A DNA stretch of 64,000 bases. Source: Pelagadaptatus aseana. Lineage in GTDB: Bacteria; Pseudomonadota; Gammaproteobacteria; Pseudomonadales; Cellvibrionaceae. The DNA lies in NCBI GenBank assembly GCA_040365065.1, contig BAABNI010000006.1:1-64000 (forward strand), read 5' to 3'. The notes under the pieces are model-generated. The model was given only the letters and a program-made list of their open reading frames with translations. It was not told the origin of the DNA and ran no database searches. How positions within the stretch are numbered: the stretch's first letter is position 1; every line of letters starts with the position of its first letter. Of the stretch, positions 52,442 through 61,574 are shown piece by piece. Position numbers and translations under genes: made by a program.

Positions 52442-54106
52442 ATGTACAAATACGACGAATACGACAACACGATCATACGTGACCGTGTCGCCCAGTTTCG
52501 CGGACAAACCGAGCGTTATCTGGCCGGAGAACTGAAGGAAGAGGAATTTCTTCCTTTGCGCTTACAGAACGGTTTGTACGTTCAGCGACTGGCTCCGATG
52601 CTGCGAGTCAATGTCCCCTACGGCATGATCAACAGCACCCAATTGAGAAAAGTAGCCCATATCGCACGTCACTATGACAAGGGTTATGTCCATATCAGTA
52701 CCCGTCAGAACATACAGTTTAACTGGCCTGAGCTGGCTGAAGTGCCTGACATCCTCAGCGAACTGGCTGATGTCGAGATGCACGCTACCCAATCCAGTGG
52801 CAGCTGTATTCGTAATGTGACATCCGATCAGTTTGCAGCAATCAGCAGTGACGAATCCGTTGACCCTCGCCCCTACTGTGAAATTATCCGTCAATGGTCG
52901 TCTTTTCATCCTGAATTTGCGTTCCTGCCTCGCAAGTTCAAAATTGCGGTGACCGGTGCCAGTGAAGATCGCGCTGCCGTGCAGGTACACGACATTGGCC
53001 TGCAAGTACTGAAAAACGATTCAGGTGACTATGGCTTCCGCGTATTTGTCGGTGGTGGCTTGGGCCGCACCCCGGTGATCGGTACCGCCATCAACGAGTT
53101 CGTGGCAGAGCAGGATATTCTGACTTACCTGGAAGCCATCCTGCGCATCTACAACCAGATTGGTCGTCGTGACAACAAGTACAAGGCCCGCATCAAGATT
53201 CTGGTCAAGGCGCTGGGTGCAGACGCCTTTAAAGAAAAAGTTGAAGCCGAATGGCAACGCATCAAGAACACCGCACTTGCCTTGACTGCCGAAGAAATCG
53301 ATCGTGCCAAGAGCTTTTTTACTGAGCCCGCCTATAAAACCATCGATGACTCTCAGGTTCAGGGCGAACTCAATGAGAAAAGCCAAGATCATGCAGCCTT
53401 TGGCAAATGGTTGAGCCGCAATGTGCGCTCTCACAAAGTCCCTGGTTACGCCGCTGTGACCTTGTCACTGAAACCTACCGGTGTGGCCCCCGGTGACATT
53501 ACCGACAACCAGCTTGAAATCATTGCCGATCTGGCTGATGAGTTCAGCTTTGGCGAGGCCCGCACCACTCACGAGCAGAATATTGTTCTGGGTGACGTTG
53601 AAAAAGCCCGCCTGTTTGAGCTCTGGGAAAAATTGCGTGCAGCCGGTTTCGCCACCGCCAACATCGGTACATTGACCGATATGATCTGCTGCCCTGGCGG
53701 TGACTTCTGCAGTCTTGCCAACGCCAAATCCATTCCTATTGCCGAATCCATCCAGAGACAGTTCGATAATTTGGACTATCTCTACGATCTCGGTGATCTG
53801 GATCTGAATATTTCCGGTTGTATGAATGCCTGTGGTCATCACCACATTGGTCATATCGGCATCCTGGGTGTCGACAAGAAAGGACAGGAATTTTACCAGG
53901 TACAGCTCGGCGGTAATGCCGGTACCGACGCCAGTCTTGGCAAAGTGCTTGGGCCTGCGTTTGGAGCAGAAGAGATGCCTCAGGTGGTCCAGACTTTGAT
54001 TGATACATTTGTGGCCTCTCGCGTTGAGGGTGAGCGTTTTATCGATACCTACAAGCGTATCGGCCTGCAACCATTTAAGGAGAAGGTATATGCCAAAGCT
54101 GATTAA
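52442..54106 (+). CDS. cysI: Sulfite reductase, single-chain CysI type
   Basis: 554 residues. Reduces sulfite to sulfide by six electrons. Two pseudo-repeats of the nitrite/sulfite reductase fold; the siroheme/[4Fe-4S] ligands are C417-x5-C423 (CCPGGDFC) and C460-x3-C464 (GCMNACGHHH). VHISTRQNIQFNW and THEQNIVLGDV are the substrate-side motifs. No cysJ flavoprotein adjoins it, as in Pseudomonas. It uses sulfite from the APS reductase (14371-15099). Its 3' end overlaps the DUF934 gene by 17 bases. Confidence 0.93.
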   Translation: MYKYDEYDNTIIRDRVAQFRGQTERYLAGELKEEEFLPLRLQNGLYVQRLAPMLRVNVPYGMINSTQLRKVAHIARHYDKGYVHISTRQNIQFNWPELAEVPDILSELADVEMHATQSSGSCIRNVTSDQFAAISSDESVDPRPYCEIIRQWSSFHPEFAFLPRKFKIAVTGASEDRAAVQVHDIGLQVLKNDSGDYGFRVFVGGGLGRTPVIGTAINEFVAEQDILTYLEAILRIYNQIGRRDNKYKARIKILVKALGADAFKEKVEAEWQRIKNTALALTAEEIDRAKSFFTEPAYKTIDDSQVQGELNEKSQDHAAFGKWLSRNVRSHKVPGYAAVTLSLKPTGVAPGDITDNQLEIIADLADEFSFGEARTTHEQNIVLGDVEKARLFELWEKLRAAGFATANIGTLTDMICCPGGDFCSLANAKSIPIAESIQRQFDNLDYLYDLGDLDLNISGCMNACGHHHIGHIGILGVDKKGQEFYQVQLGGNAGTDASLGKVLGPAFGAEEMPQVVQTLIDTFVASRVEGERFIDTYKRIGLQPFKEKVYAKAD

Positions 54107-54584
54107 AGATGGTGTTGTAGCGACCGATCAATGGCAGCTGCTTACCGAGATCGAAGATGGCTCCTCACTGCCTGCCGGTAACATCATTATTCCAGTCAAT
54201 GTCTGGCTGGAATCTCGTGAAGCCCTCGCTGAGCGTAAAGCTGAGGTGGGTGTATGGCTTAACAGCGATGAGCTGGCCGATACTCTGGGTGAAGCCGCTG
54301 CGGAACTGCCGTTGATTGCACTGAACTTCCCAACCTTTATGGATGGACGTGGTTTCTCTACCGCCCGCTTGCTGCGTGATGCCTATGGCTTTTCCGGCGA
54401 ACTCAGAGCCATTGGCGGGATTATTCGCGATCAGCTGTTTTATCTGAAACGCTGCGGCTTTGACAGCTTCAGTCTGGCAGACGACATTGATGCCGAAGCG
54501 GCGATTGCCAGTTTTAGTGACTTCAGTGAAACCTATCAAGGTGCTGAAGATCAGAAACTGCCTCTTTTCCGCCGTAGAGGCTAA
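54090..54584 (+). CDS. DUF934 protein linked to sulfite reductase
   Basis: 164 residues. MPKLIKDGVVATDQWQLL, then WLNSDELADTL, LNFPTFMDGRGFSTARLLRD and GGIIRDQLFYLKRCGFDSF, the pattern of DUF934, which almost always follows single-chain cysI in Pseudomonas-like bacteria. A role in electron supply or assembly for sulfite reductase has been suggested by this linkage. ATG at 54090 has AAGGAGAAGG upstream. Confidence 0.88.
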   Translation: MPKLIKDGVVATDQWQLLTEIEDGSSLPAGNIIIPVNVWLESREALAERKAEVGVWLNSDELADTLGEAAAELPLIALNFPTFMDGRGFSTARLLRDAYGFSGELRAIGGIIRDQLFYLKRCGFDSFSLADDIDAEAAIASFSDFSETYQGAEDQKLPLFRRRG

Positions 54585-54614
54585 AGCCCCCCGAAATATC
54601 CCAAAAAGTGTGTT

Positions 54615-54656
54615 AGGGTCTGTTTAAACCCTTAGAATTTAGTCTGAACAGACCCT
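54615..54656. repeat. Inverted repeat AGGGTCTGTT before the CPA2 gene
   Basis: AGGGTCTGTT (54615-54624) and AACAGACCCT (54647-54656) pair perfectly around a 22-base loop, ending one base before the antiporter ATG. No T-tract. The same 10-mer AACAGACCCT also occurs at 51940-51949 and a related GTCTGTTCAAACCCT at 11771-11785. Confidence 0.6.
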
Positions 54657-54657
54657 G

Positions 54658-55824
54658 ATGCACGACTCCCTATTTCAATCGTTTTTTCTTATCTTCAGTG
54701 GTGCGGCCATTATTGCGTCGCTGGCACTTTACACCCGCCAACCCCTGTTGGTTGCCTATATTGTTCTCGGCGCCCTACTCGGGCCCTATGGCATGGGTTT
54801 TATCACCGACATCAATTTGATTGTTGAGATAGCCCATATAGGCATCATTTTTCTGCTGTTTCTGTTGGGATTAGACATGCAGCCCAAGGCGTTATGGAGT
54901 GTTTTGCGCCAGGCCATCAGTGTTGGTTTAATCAGCTCTTTCGTATTCGCAGCAACCGGTTACGCTATTGGCCATATTTTTGGATTCACCCATGTGGAGA
55001 ATCTGGTTATTGGTATGGCCATGATGTTCTCCAGCACCATCATCGGCATCAAATTGCTGCCAACCACAGTGCTGCACCATCGTCATACCGGTGAACTGAT
55101 GATTGGCTTGTTATTGATGCAGGATTTTCTGGCAATTCTGTGTCTGATGATATTGCTCAGCGGCAATTTAGGTGAACTCGATCTGACCCAATTTGGCTAT
55201 ACCCTCGCCTCACTGCCTTTGTTGATCGGTTTTGCCTATGGTTTTGTAAAATTGATTCTGTTGCCATTGATACACCGTTTTGATCGCCTTCATGAGTATA
55301 TCTTTCTGCTGGCGATTGGTTGGTGTCTGGGACTGTCTGAGCTGGCTCATTATATGGGGTTGTCGTCGGAAATCGGGGCTTTTATTGCCGGCATCAGCAT
55401 TGCAACCAGTCCGATATCGCAATACATAGCGATTAATTTAAAACCGCTTCGGGATTTCTTCCTAATTCTGTTTTTCTTTTCAATCGGGGCACAATTCAAT
55501 TTACCCCTATTGCCCGAGGTACTGCTCGCCACCGTAACACTGGCCACCATCATTCTGATCATCAAACCGGTTACGTTTCGTTTTTTGCTCAGAAGACACA
55601 GCGAGAAAGACAGCCTGGCCTGGGATATTGGGTTTCGACTTGGACAAATCAGTGAATTCTCATTGTTGATCGCTTTTGTCGCGACCAACGCATCTCTGAT
55701 CGGTGAGCGGGCTTCTCTGCTAATTCAGGCCACAGCCATCACAACCTTTTTGATATCGAGCTACATCGTGATATTCAATTATCCAAACCCGATTGCTGTA
55801 AGCGATAAATTGCGAAGGGATTGA
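54658..55824 (+). CDS. CPA2-type cation:proton antiporter, membrane domain only
   Basis: 388 residues, about twelve membrane helices. LYTRQPLLVAYIVLGALLGPYG, FLLFLLGLDMQPKALW, SSTIIGIKLLP and SEIGAFIAGISIATSP fit the KefB/RosB-like antiporters. It lacks the cytoplasmic TrkA-N/RCK domains of KefB/C (usual length near 600), so it is a short form. The ion is probably potassium or sodium. The ribosome site may be hidden in the adjacent hairpin. Confidence 0.85.
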   Translation: MHDSLFQSFFLIFSGAAIIASLALYTRQPLLVAYIVLGALLGPYGMGFITDINLIVEIAHIGIIFLLFLLGLDMQPKALWSVLRQAISVGLISSFVFAATGYAIGHIFGFTHVENLVIGMAMMFSSTIIGIKLLPTTVLHHRHTGELMIGLLLMQDFLAILCLMILLSGNLGELDLTQFGYTLASLPLLIGFAYGFVKLILLPLIHRFDRLHEYIFLLAIGWCLGLSELAHYMGLSSEIGAFIAGISIATSPISQYIAINLKPLRDFFLILFFFSIGAQFNLPLLPEVLLATVTLATIILIIKPVTFRFLLRRHSEKDSLAWDIGFRLGQISEFSLLIAFVATNASLIGERASLLIQATAITTFLISSYIVIFNYPNPIAVSDKLRRD

Positions 55825-55855
55825 GTCAGAGGGGCAATGCCTAAGATAACAGACT

Positions 55856-55890
55856 TTACAGCAGTCTGAGGACAAAAAAGACTGCTGTAA
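55856..55890. terminator. Hairpin between convergent genes
   Basis: TTACAGCAGTCT and AGACTGCTGTAA (12-bp perfect stem, 11-base loop) between the antiporter and acuI-like genes. T-tracts are short on both sides. Confidence 0.6.
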
Positions 55891-55899
55891 GCGGGCTTA

Positions 55900-56895
55900 T
55901 TAATCCGTCAATTTAACAATATAACGACCCAGTGCATGGCCGTTATATATCTGCTGCAGGTGTTGTGGCGCCTGCTCCAGGCTGATTTCTGCCGCCATAC
56001 TCCCCAATTGATCCAACTTTAACTCGTCGGCCAACATCTGCCATGCTTCAGCTTTTACCGACAAAGGCAGCTCAACACTGTCAATCCCCAGCAAATTGAC
56101 ATTGCGTAGGATAAAAGGGAAAACGTTACCCTTGAGACTGGCATCCGCCGCCAGACCACAGGCAGCCACACTGCCACCATAATTCAGGGATTTAATCACG
56201 GTGAACAAATAATCGCCGCCAAGACAATCTACAGCGTGAGCCCATTGTGGCTTAAGCATGGGCTTGGCCGCCAGTTCATCGAGACTTTTGCGATCAATCA
56301 ATTTGGTCGCACCCAACGAAGTGAGCATTTCATTGGAGTCCAGTTTGCCGGTCACAGCCGCAACGCGAAATCCTTTCTTGGCCAGCATCGCAATCGCCAT
56401 GGTGCCAACTCCGCCCGTAGCGCCAGTGACCACCACTTCACCATCTTCGGGTTGCGCCCCCATTACCAGCAGCTTTTTAAGGCACAGTGCCGCTGTCAGG
56501 CCCGCAGTTCCATAAATCATGGCCTCTCTGAGGGTCAGCCCCTCCGGCAAGGGAACAGCCCACTCGGCTGGTACCCGTATGTATTGCGCCAGACCGCCAT
56601 TGGTATTCATACCCAGATCATAACCAGTGACAATGACCTGATCGCCCTCAGAAAAACGCCCTGACCCATCACTGACTACAACACCTGAGGCATCAATTCC
56701 CGGGGTATGTGGATAGGTTTTGGTCACCCCCCTGTTGCCATGCGCAGACAATGCATCTTTAAAATTAAGAGATGAATAGTGCACTTCAATCAACAGCTCG
56801 CCTTCAGGCAAGTCATCGACAGATTGCTCCTGCAGGTTCATGGAGAAGTTATTTTCTTCCTCCTCAATCACACGCAGAGCTTTAAATACGGTCAT
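55900..56895 (-). CDS. YhdH/AcuI-family acryloyl-CoA reductase
   Basis: 331 residues, zinc-free medium-chain dehydrogenase. SSLNFKDALSAHGNRGVTKTYPHTPGIDASG, VIVTGYDLGMNTNGGLAQYIRVPAEW and VVTGATGGVGTMAIAMLAKKGF match YhdH/AcuI, which reduces acryloyl-CoA with NADPH to detoxify acrylate (relevant where DMSP is degraded). ATG at 56895 has AAGGA nine bases upstream; a TTG nine bases earlier is less likely. Confidence 0.9.
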   Translation of the reverse strand: MTVFKALRVIEEEENNFSMNLQEQSVDDLPEGELLIEVHYSSLNFKDALSAHGNRGVTKTYPHTPGIDASGVVVSDGSGRFSEGDQVIVTGYDLGMNTNGGLAQYIRVPAEWAVPLPEGLTLREAMIYGTAGLTAALCLKKLLVMGAQPEDGEVVVTGATGGVGTMAIAMLAKKGFRVAAVTGKLDSNEMLTSLGATKLIDRKSLDELAAKPMLKPQWAHAVDCLGGDYLFTVIKSLNYGGSVAACGLAADASLKGNVFPFILRNVNLLGIDSVELPLSVKAEAWQMLADELKLDQLGSMAAEISLEQAPQHLQQIYNGHALGRYIVKLTD

Positions 56896-56922
56896 GGTGG
56901 GCAATCCTTAAACGGAAATACA

Positions 56923-57963
56923 TCAGGAGAAAAAGCGCGAGCTTTGCAAACGCTCCAGCCAATTCAACACAAAACGGTCTACGGCCGATTCGGCCGCCAT
57001 ACCAAAACGCTCGGGCAACGACTTTTTCAGAACGTAGCTGATCTCATAGATATCGGTCTGTTCTGATTTATCCATCAGATATTCATCGCTTGTGGCCAGT
57101 TCATCAACTAGCTTTTGGTCTAAAGCCCTGCTGCCAAACCAGACATCACCATTGGCGACGGCATCAATATCCAGCTGCGGACGATGCTCTTTGACAAACT
57201 GTTTGAACAGGTCGTGGGTATCTTCCAGATCTTCGAGAAACTTTTCCCGGCCTTTATCGGTATTCTGGCCAAACATGGTCAAGGTGCGCTTGTGCTCACC
57301 GGCCGTCAGCAATTCGAAATCGATGTCGTTTTTCTTCAGCAGGCGATGAAAATTGGGTAACTGAGCCACCACGCCAATAGACCCCATTATGGCAAAGGGC
57401 GCAGCCAGGATTTTGTCCGCGACACAGGCCATCATATAGCCGCCACTGGCCGCTACTTTATCGACACAAACCGTCAGCGGTATGCCCTTTTTCTTGATGC
57501 GATCCAACTGGCTTGAGCCCAAACCATAACTGTGAACCATACCGCCAGAACTTTCCAAGCGAACCACCACCTCGTCCTTTTCAGTAGCCATGGTCAACAG
57601 ACTGCTGATTTCCTCACGCAGACTGTCAACGGCAGAAGCCTTAATGTCACCATGAAAATCAATCAGAAAGGTCCTGGGTTTAGCTTCTGCTTCTTTGTTA
57701 GCGTTATCTTTAAGTGCTTTTTTCTGCTGTTTCTTCTCTTGCTTGAGCTGTTTCTTTAATTCATCCGGGTCGATAATCGCCTCACGCATGATGTCGCGTT
57801 GCTCATCGAAGCGTTCATTGAGTTTAACCACGTCAATATGGCCTTTTGGCTGAGACTTCTGGCGCTGGCCAAGAGCCACCATGCTGCCCACTACTACCAG
57901 AATGGCAATTACCAATGTCACGGATTTAGCCAGAAACAGGCCATATTCAGTCAAAAACTCCAA
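56923..57963 (-). CDS. sohB: Inner membrane serine peptidase SohB
   Basis: 346 residues of the SppA/S49 family. An N-terminal helix (residues 12-32), a charged coiled stretch rich in Lys/Gln (70-95), then the peptidase domain with VDKVAASGGYMMACVADKI (Ser nucleophile) and LTAGEHKRTLTMFG (Lys of the dyad). Cleaves signal peptides or membrane proteins. TTG at 57963 is supported by GGAG six bases upstream and by the match MExLxEYGLFLAK. Confidence 0.93.
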   Translation of the reverse strand: MEFLTEYGLFLAKSVTLVIAILVVVGSMVALGQRQKSQPKGHIDVVKLNERFDEQRDIMREAIIDPDELKKQLKQEKKQQKKALKDNANKEAEAKPRTFLIDFHGDIKASAVDSLREEISSLLTMATEKDEVVVRLESSGGMVHSYGLGSSQLDRIKKKGIPLTVCVDKVAASGGYMMACVADKILAAPFAIMGSIGVVAQLPNFHRLLKKNDIDFELLTAGEHKRTLTMFGQNTDKGREKFLEDLEDTHDLFKQFVKEHRPQLDIDAVANGDVWFGSRALDQKLVDELATSDEYLMDKSEQTDIYEISYVLKKSLPERFGMAAESAVDRFVLNWLERLQSSRFFS

Positions 57964-57987
57964 AACTTACTCCATTCAAATTAAAGA

Positions 57988-58641
57988 TTACTGCCAACGG
58001 CTGACGGCAGTTTGAGCCCGTTCATTCAGCGGACGAGCCTCGAGACCGGATTGTGTCAAAACAATCTCATAAAGGGCGCCATCGCTCATGGGGACAAAAG
58101 CGGCGGTACCGTAAAAGGTTTCAAGCCATTTAAGATGCTGATTAAACTGCTGACATAAAGCCCAGACATCAATGGCCAAATAGCTGGGGTTAAGAGCATA
58201 AGCAGTCCTCTCGGCGTTACGCTCTTTTTCAAAGGAATAATAGCGTCCCGAGAGCCTGTCGAGCCGATATCCAGGTTTGAAGCCCATTGAGGCCATTGCC
58301 GGGGACCACTTGAAAATACGCACATCGAGCTGCCATTGATCCCCTTTTAGCTCATAAACGCTTTCATCGCCCTGTCGATTCACCACAGTGGACTGGAAAT
58401 GCTGATCATCAAGCTGTTCAAAACTGATAGTCGCTATGGATTTGCCATCCTCAATCTCTTTATAACGATAGACATCCCAGGCTACCAGTAGTGACAGGGC
58501 AGACACGATTAACAACAGTAATCCGAAGGTTCCCCGTAGCCACCCTAGAAACCAGCCCTTCCGCAGTAAGAGTTTGGAGGCGACAAGACAAACCACTCCT
58601 CCCAAGATCACAATAATAATGGCAGCAATGTCATACAGCAT
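57988..58641 (-). CDS. Uncharacterised two-helix membrane protein
   Basis: 217 residues, not recognised. Membrane helices at about 4-24 and 36-58, then a soluble domain of mainly beta type, probably periplasmic (TISFEQLDDQHFQSTVVN; GYRLDRLSGRYYSF; LETFYGTAAFVPMSDGALYEIVLTQSG). Appears to be a conserved gene between sohB and nudC. ATG at 58641 was taken; a TTG 12 bases upstream is almost on the GGAG. Confidence 0.6.
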   Translation of the reverse strand: MLYDIAAIIIVILGGVVCLVASKLLLRKGWFLGWLRGTFGLLLLIVSALSLLVAWDVYRYKEIEDGKSIATISFEQLDDQHFQSTVVNRQGDESVYELKGDQWQLDVRIFKWSPAMASMGFKPGYRLDRLSGRYYSFEKERNAERTAYALNPSYLAIDVWALCQQFNQHLKWLETFYGTAAFVPMSDGALYEIVLTQSGLEARPLNERAQTAVSRWQ

Positions 58642-58671
58642 GGAACGATTCAAACTCCGTTGAATGGGCGG

Positions 58672-59505
58672 TTACTGAAAACGGTTCACAAAACCCCTGA
58701 TGAGCTGGCCGGACAGGGTACCCTCGGGGGGAATAAGCGGCAGATCATCATATCGATACCAGTTGGCCTCGGCGATTTCTAGGCCATCAACCTCAATTTC
58801 ACCGGATTGGTATTCGGCGTGAAAACCAATCATCAACTGACTTGGAAAGGGCCAACTCTGACTGCCAAAGTAACTCATGGGGCCAACATCAATATTGACC
58901 TCTTCTTTAACTTCACGAGCCAAAGCCGCCTCCAGAGTTTCACCCGCCTCGACAAAACCGGCCAGAGCACTGAAATAGCGTGCCGGGAATTGAGGGTTGT
59001 GCGCCAGCAGGCAGTATTCATCGCGCGTGACAACGGTGATGACACAGGGAGACAATCTGGGATAGAACTCAAGTCGACAGGAACCACAGACTTTTGCCCG
59101 TTCGTTGTTGTGAGGCTGGGTCTCTGCACCACAGCGACCACAAAAACGGTGATCTCGATCCCAGGTTACTACCTGCAGCGCCCGTGCAGCGATTTCATAC
59201 ATGGTGGGGCTCAGGCCACTTAACAATGCCCTTAAACCATCCCAGAAATAACCGGGAATGATTTCTTCATGAGTGATTTCCACCACGTAACAGGAAGCTG
59301 GTCCCAGCTCGCCCAGATAGTGGACCTGAGCATCCGGTTGTGGATTGAGAAAGCGCCACTGGCCGGCATGGATTGGCTGCCACAAATAATCTTCAGCCAC
59401 CAGTAATTGCCCCTTACAAATAGGGATGTAGAGACGATCACCAGTATTTCCGCCTGAGCTAGCCTCGGCAATAACTCCCGGAACAAACGGTCCTGAGAGT
59501 GTCAT
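58672..59505 (-). CDS. nudC: NAD(H) pyrophosphatase / RNA decapping hydrolase NudC
   Basis: 277 residues. N-terminal domain, zinc ribbon (FCGRCG and KVCGSC), the Nudix box GFVEAGETLEAALAREVKEE and the NADH-specific SQSWPFPSQLM (usually SQPWPFPxS). Splits NADH to NMNH and AMP and removes NAD caps from RNA. The ATG overlaps the fimL stop (ATGA). Confidence 0.93.
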   Translation of the reverse strand: MTLSGPFVPGVIAEASSGGNTGDRLYIPICKGQLLVAEDYLWQPIHAGQWRFLNPQPDAQVHYLGELGPASCYVVEITHEEIIPGYFWDGLRALLSGLSPTMYEIAARALQVVTWDRDHRFCGRCGAETQPHNNERAKVCGSCRLEFYPRLSPCVITVVTRDEYCLLAHNPQFPARYFSALAGFVEAGETLEAALAREVKEEVNIDVGPMSYFGSQSWPFPSQLMIGFHAEYQSGEIEVDGLEIAEANWYRYDDLPLIPPEGTLSGQLIRGFVNRFQ

Positions 59506-61223
59506 TGATCGGCCCCTTCAACCTTATACCCCAAGGCTTCAAGACTGTTCTCCGCAATAGTGAGAACGGAATCATCGGCTTCAAGATCCATTCTCAGACT
59601 ATCGAGATAATATTCCAGTCCAATAATGGCATCGGCAAAGGTTTCCAGTAACTGCTGCATGGCAACGGCGTGATTGCCATCAATCAGGGTCTGCTCTACA
59701 AAATCGACACACCCGGCCACAACCGCAGCGGCGCGATTGAGATTCAGGACAATCAGGCCGCCACGAACCGAATTCAGGGTCGAGGTAACATTCTGGATAT
59801 GAGCGCTGTCATAGTTTGATTCCGAATAGGAACTCAATGCTCTCTTGATAAGCGCCAGGCCTGACTCAGCCTCCTGGATAACCAATAACTCGGCCTCTGC
59901 CAGCTGGGTTGAGGCAATAACCTCACGCCGTGCCAGAGAGTTGGCCATATTCAGCTCTTCATCCGATAGATTGAGTTTTTCGAGGCCGGAAATAGTGCTC
60001 TCTACGTACAGAAGTGCGTCGGCCACTTCGATCAATTCACGGGCATCGGTTGGCTCATTGGAGGCTTTCCAGTGTTCTATTTTGACCAATTCTTCCTTGA
60101 GGGTGTTGCTGGCCGACACCAGTCCCACCACGGACAGAATATCCGCCACTTTCGTGAGTGTTTGGATCAACTCATCGTAATCGGCGATCCCGTCCTGCCC
60201 CATTTGCGAGGCATTTTCGAGAATCTCTTTGGTGCTGCGCAGTTCATCTTTTAAGACAGCCGCCATGGAAGAAACAGTATTGGCACTTGGCCCTCTCATG
60301 GATTCACTTTCTTTGCGCAGCAGATCTTCGCTGTACTCGAGTGGCGCTGTGCCAAACGCTTGCAACACTTCTCGGGCGTGATCAGTTGGCTCCTTGGCCA
60401 ATGCAATGATGTAGACCAGACCCGTCAATAATGCCGGGTTAGGCTTTTGATCCAATGCTTCGCTGCCACGCACCTGCAACTGCTTAAGTGAGCGGTCAAT
60501 TGAGCTGAGCAGCAATTTGCGGTTTTTGGTGACATCCATACTGTCCTGCTGCATAACAGCCAGCGCATTAGAACCGGCCCATGTCAGCAAGCTGAACTCC
60601 CTGTCACAACACAAAGCATCGATACGCAGCAGTGCACGCTGCATGATCATCAACGCATTTTTCGGCTGCTTGCCCTGAAGCACATTCAACAATCCGACCT
60701 GATACATATGGCGCAGCCGCTTAACCAAATCAATAAAGTTATCTGGCAGTTCACTTACCTGATTGGAATTGGCCTGACGCCTGGCCGAATCGGAGTTAAT
60801 CGAGAAAAAAGCAGAATCCGGCATCAGTGGTTGCTGCAGCTCTTCCCGAATGCTGTTGATATACGGGATCAACAGCACGGGTAAAGCGCGTCGGGTTTGC
60901 TGAACGTATTCCAGGTAGCGAGGCAGTATGAAAAATGCTCCGGTAATGACATTGAGCAAACTATCCGAGGGAGAGCCTGTTTTTTGAATGGATCGGGTTG
61001 CCTCCAGAATTTCAGTAGCGAGGGCCTCGCCACCGGGGAGCTGTATCAGTTTGAGAGTACCCGTTATCTGTTCTATCGCGGCGATACAGCTCGCAAGAGC
61101 CTCTTCATCACCCTGATTTAAGACAAATTGTTCGAGCTTGCCGGCAGCCTGCTCAATGGTAATCACCAATTCATCGCTGACCAGTTGCAGCGAATTCAAA
61201 TTGACCAATTCACCCTGTGCCAC
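59502..61223 (-). CDS. fimL: FimL, twitching-motility scaffold (ChpA N-terminus-like)
   Basis: 573 residues. Nearly all helical Hpt-like repeats without a phospho-acceptor His. LQLVSDELVITIEQAAGKLEQFV, IEQITGTLKLIQLPGGEALATEIL and FILPRYLEYVQQTRRALPVLLIPYINSIRE match Pseudomonas FimL and the N-terminal part of ChpA. FimL links the Pil-Chp system to adenylate cyclase CyaB and type IV pili. GTG at 61223 has AAGGA seven bases upstream. Coupled to nudC as in P. aeruginosa. Confidence 0.88.
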   Translation of the reverse strand: MAQGELVNLNSLQLVSDELVITIEQAAGKLEQFVLNQGDEEALASCIAAIEQITGTLKLIQLPGGEALATEILEATRSIQKTGSPSDSLLNVITGAFFILPRYLEYVQQTRRALPVLLIPYINSIREELQQPLMPDSAFFSINSDSARRQANSNQVSELPDNFIDLVKRLRHMYQVGLLNVLQGKQPKNALMIMQRALLRIDALCCDREFSLLTWAGSNALAVMQQDSMDVTKNRKLLLSSIDRSLKQLQVRGSEALDQKPNPALLTGLVYIIALAKEPTDHAREVLQAFGTAPLEYSEDLLRKESESMRGPSANTVSSMAAVLKDELRSTKEILENASQMGQDGIADYDELIQTLTKVADILSVVGLVSASNTLKEELVKIEHWKASNEPTDARELIEVADALLYVESTISGLEKLNLSDEELNMANSLARREVIASTQLAEAELLVIQEAESGLALIKRALSSYSESNYDSAHIQNVTSTLNSVRGGLIVLNLNRAAAVVAGCVDFVEQTLIDGNHAVAMQQLLETFADAIIGLEYYLDSLRMDLEADDSVLTIAENSLEALGYKVEGADQ

Positions 61224-61574
61224 AAAATTATCCTTATCATTGTTGTCTGTCGGCTTTACTCATCCCCAAAAACCAAGGCTGGTATTACCGGTTGGTTCCA
61301 TCAATTCTGCTATCGGAATGCTTGAGCTGTAGCCCTTCAGAACTACTATAGCTTCCCCGACTCATTTTTTGTCTATACTCTCAAAAATATTCTCAAAAAG
61401 CACTTTGATCTCATTGAAAAGGTTGAATTTTTTTGAAATCAGAGTAGCTTTCGCCCTGCTTTGAAAACCGCGCCAATAATACACATCGGTCTTTTGGGCT
61501 AAAGGCAGACAGGTACGACCATATCTATCCTTTCAGCACGCAAGCCCGATGATGCAAAAACTAAAGGAATCACT
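61224..61574. other. 351-base divergent region fimL / nhaB
   Basis: No gene is seen. TCTATACTC at 61372-61380 is a possible rightward -10, and AT-rich tracts (AAAAATATTC, GAATTTTTTT) follow. It should hold both promoters; nothing else is recognised. Confidence 0.45.

Noticed and set aside
53465..54070. A 201-codon leftward frame inside cysI
   Set aside because: Antisense to the Fe-S/siroheme region of cysI, where conservation is highest.
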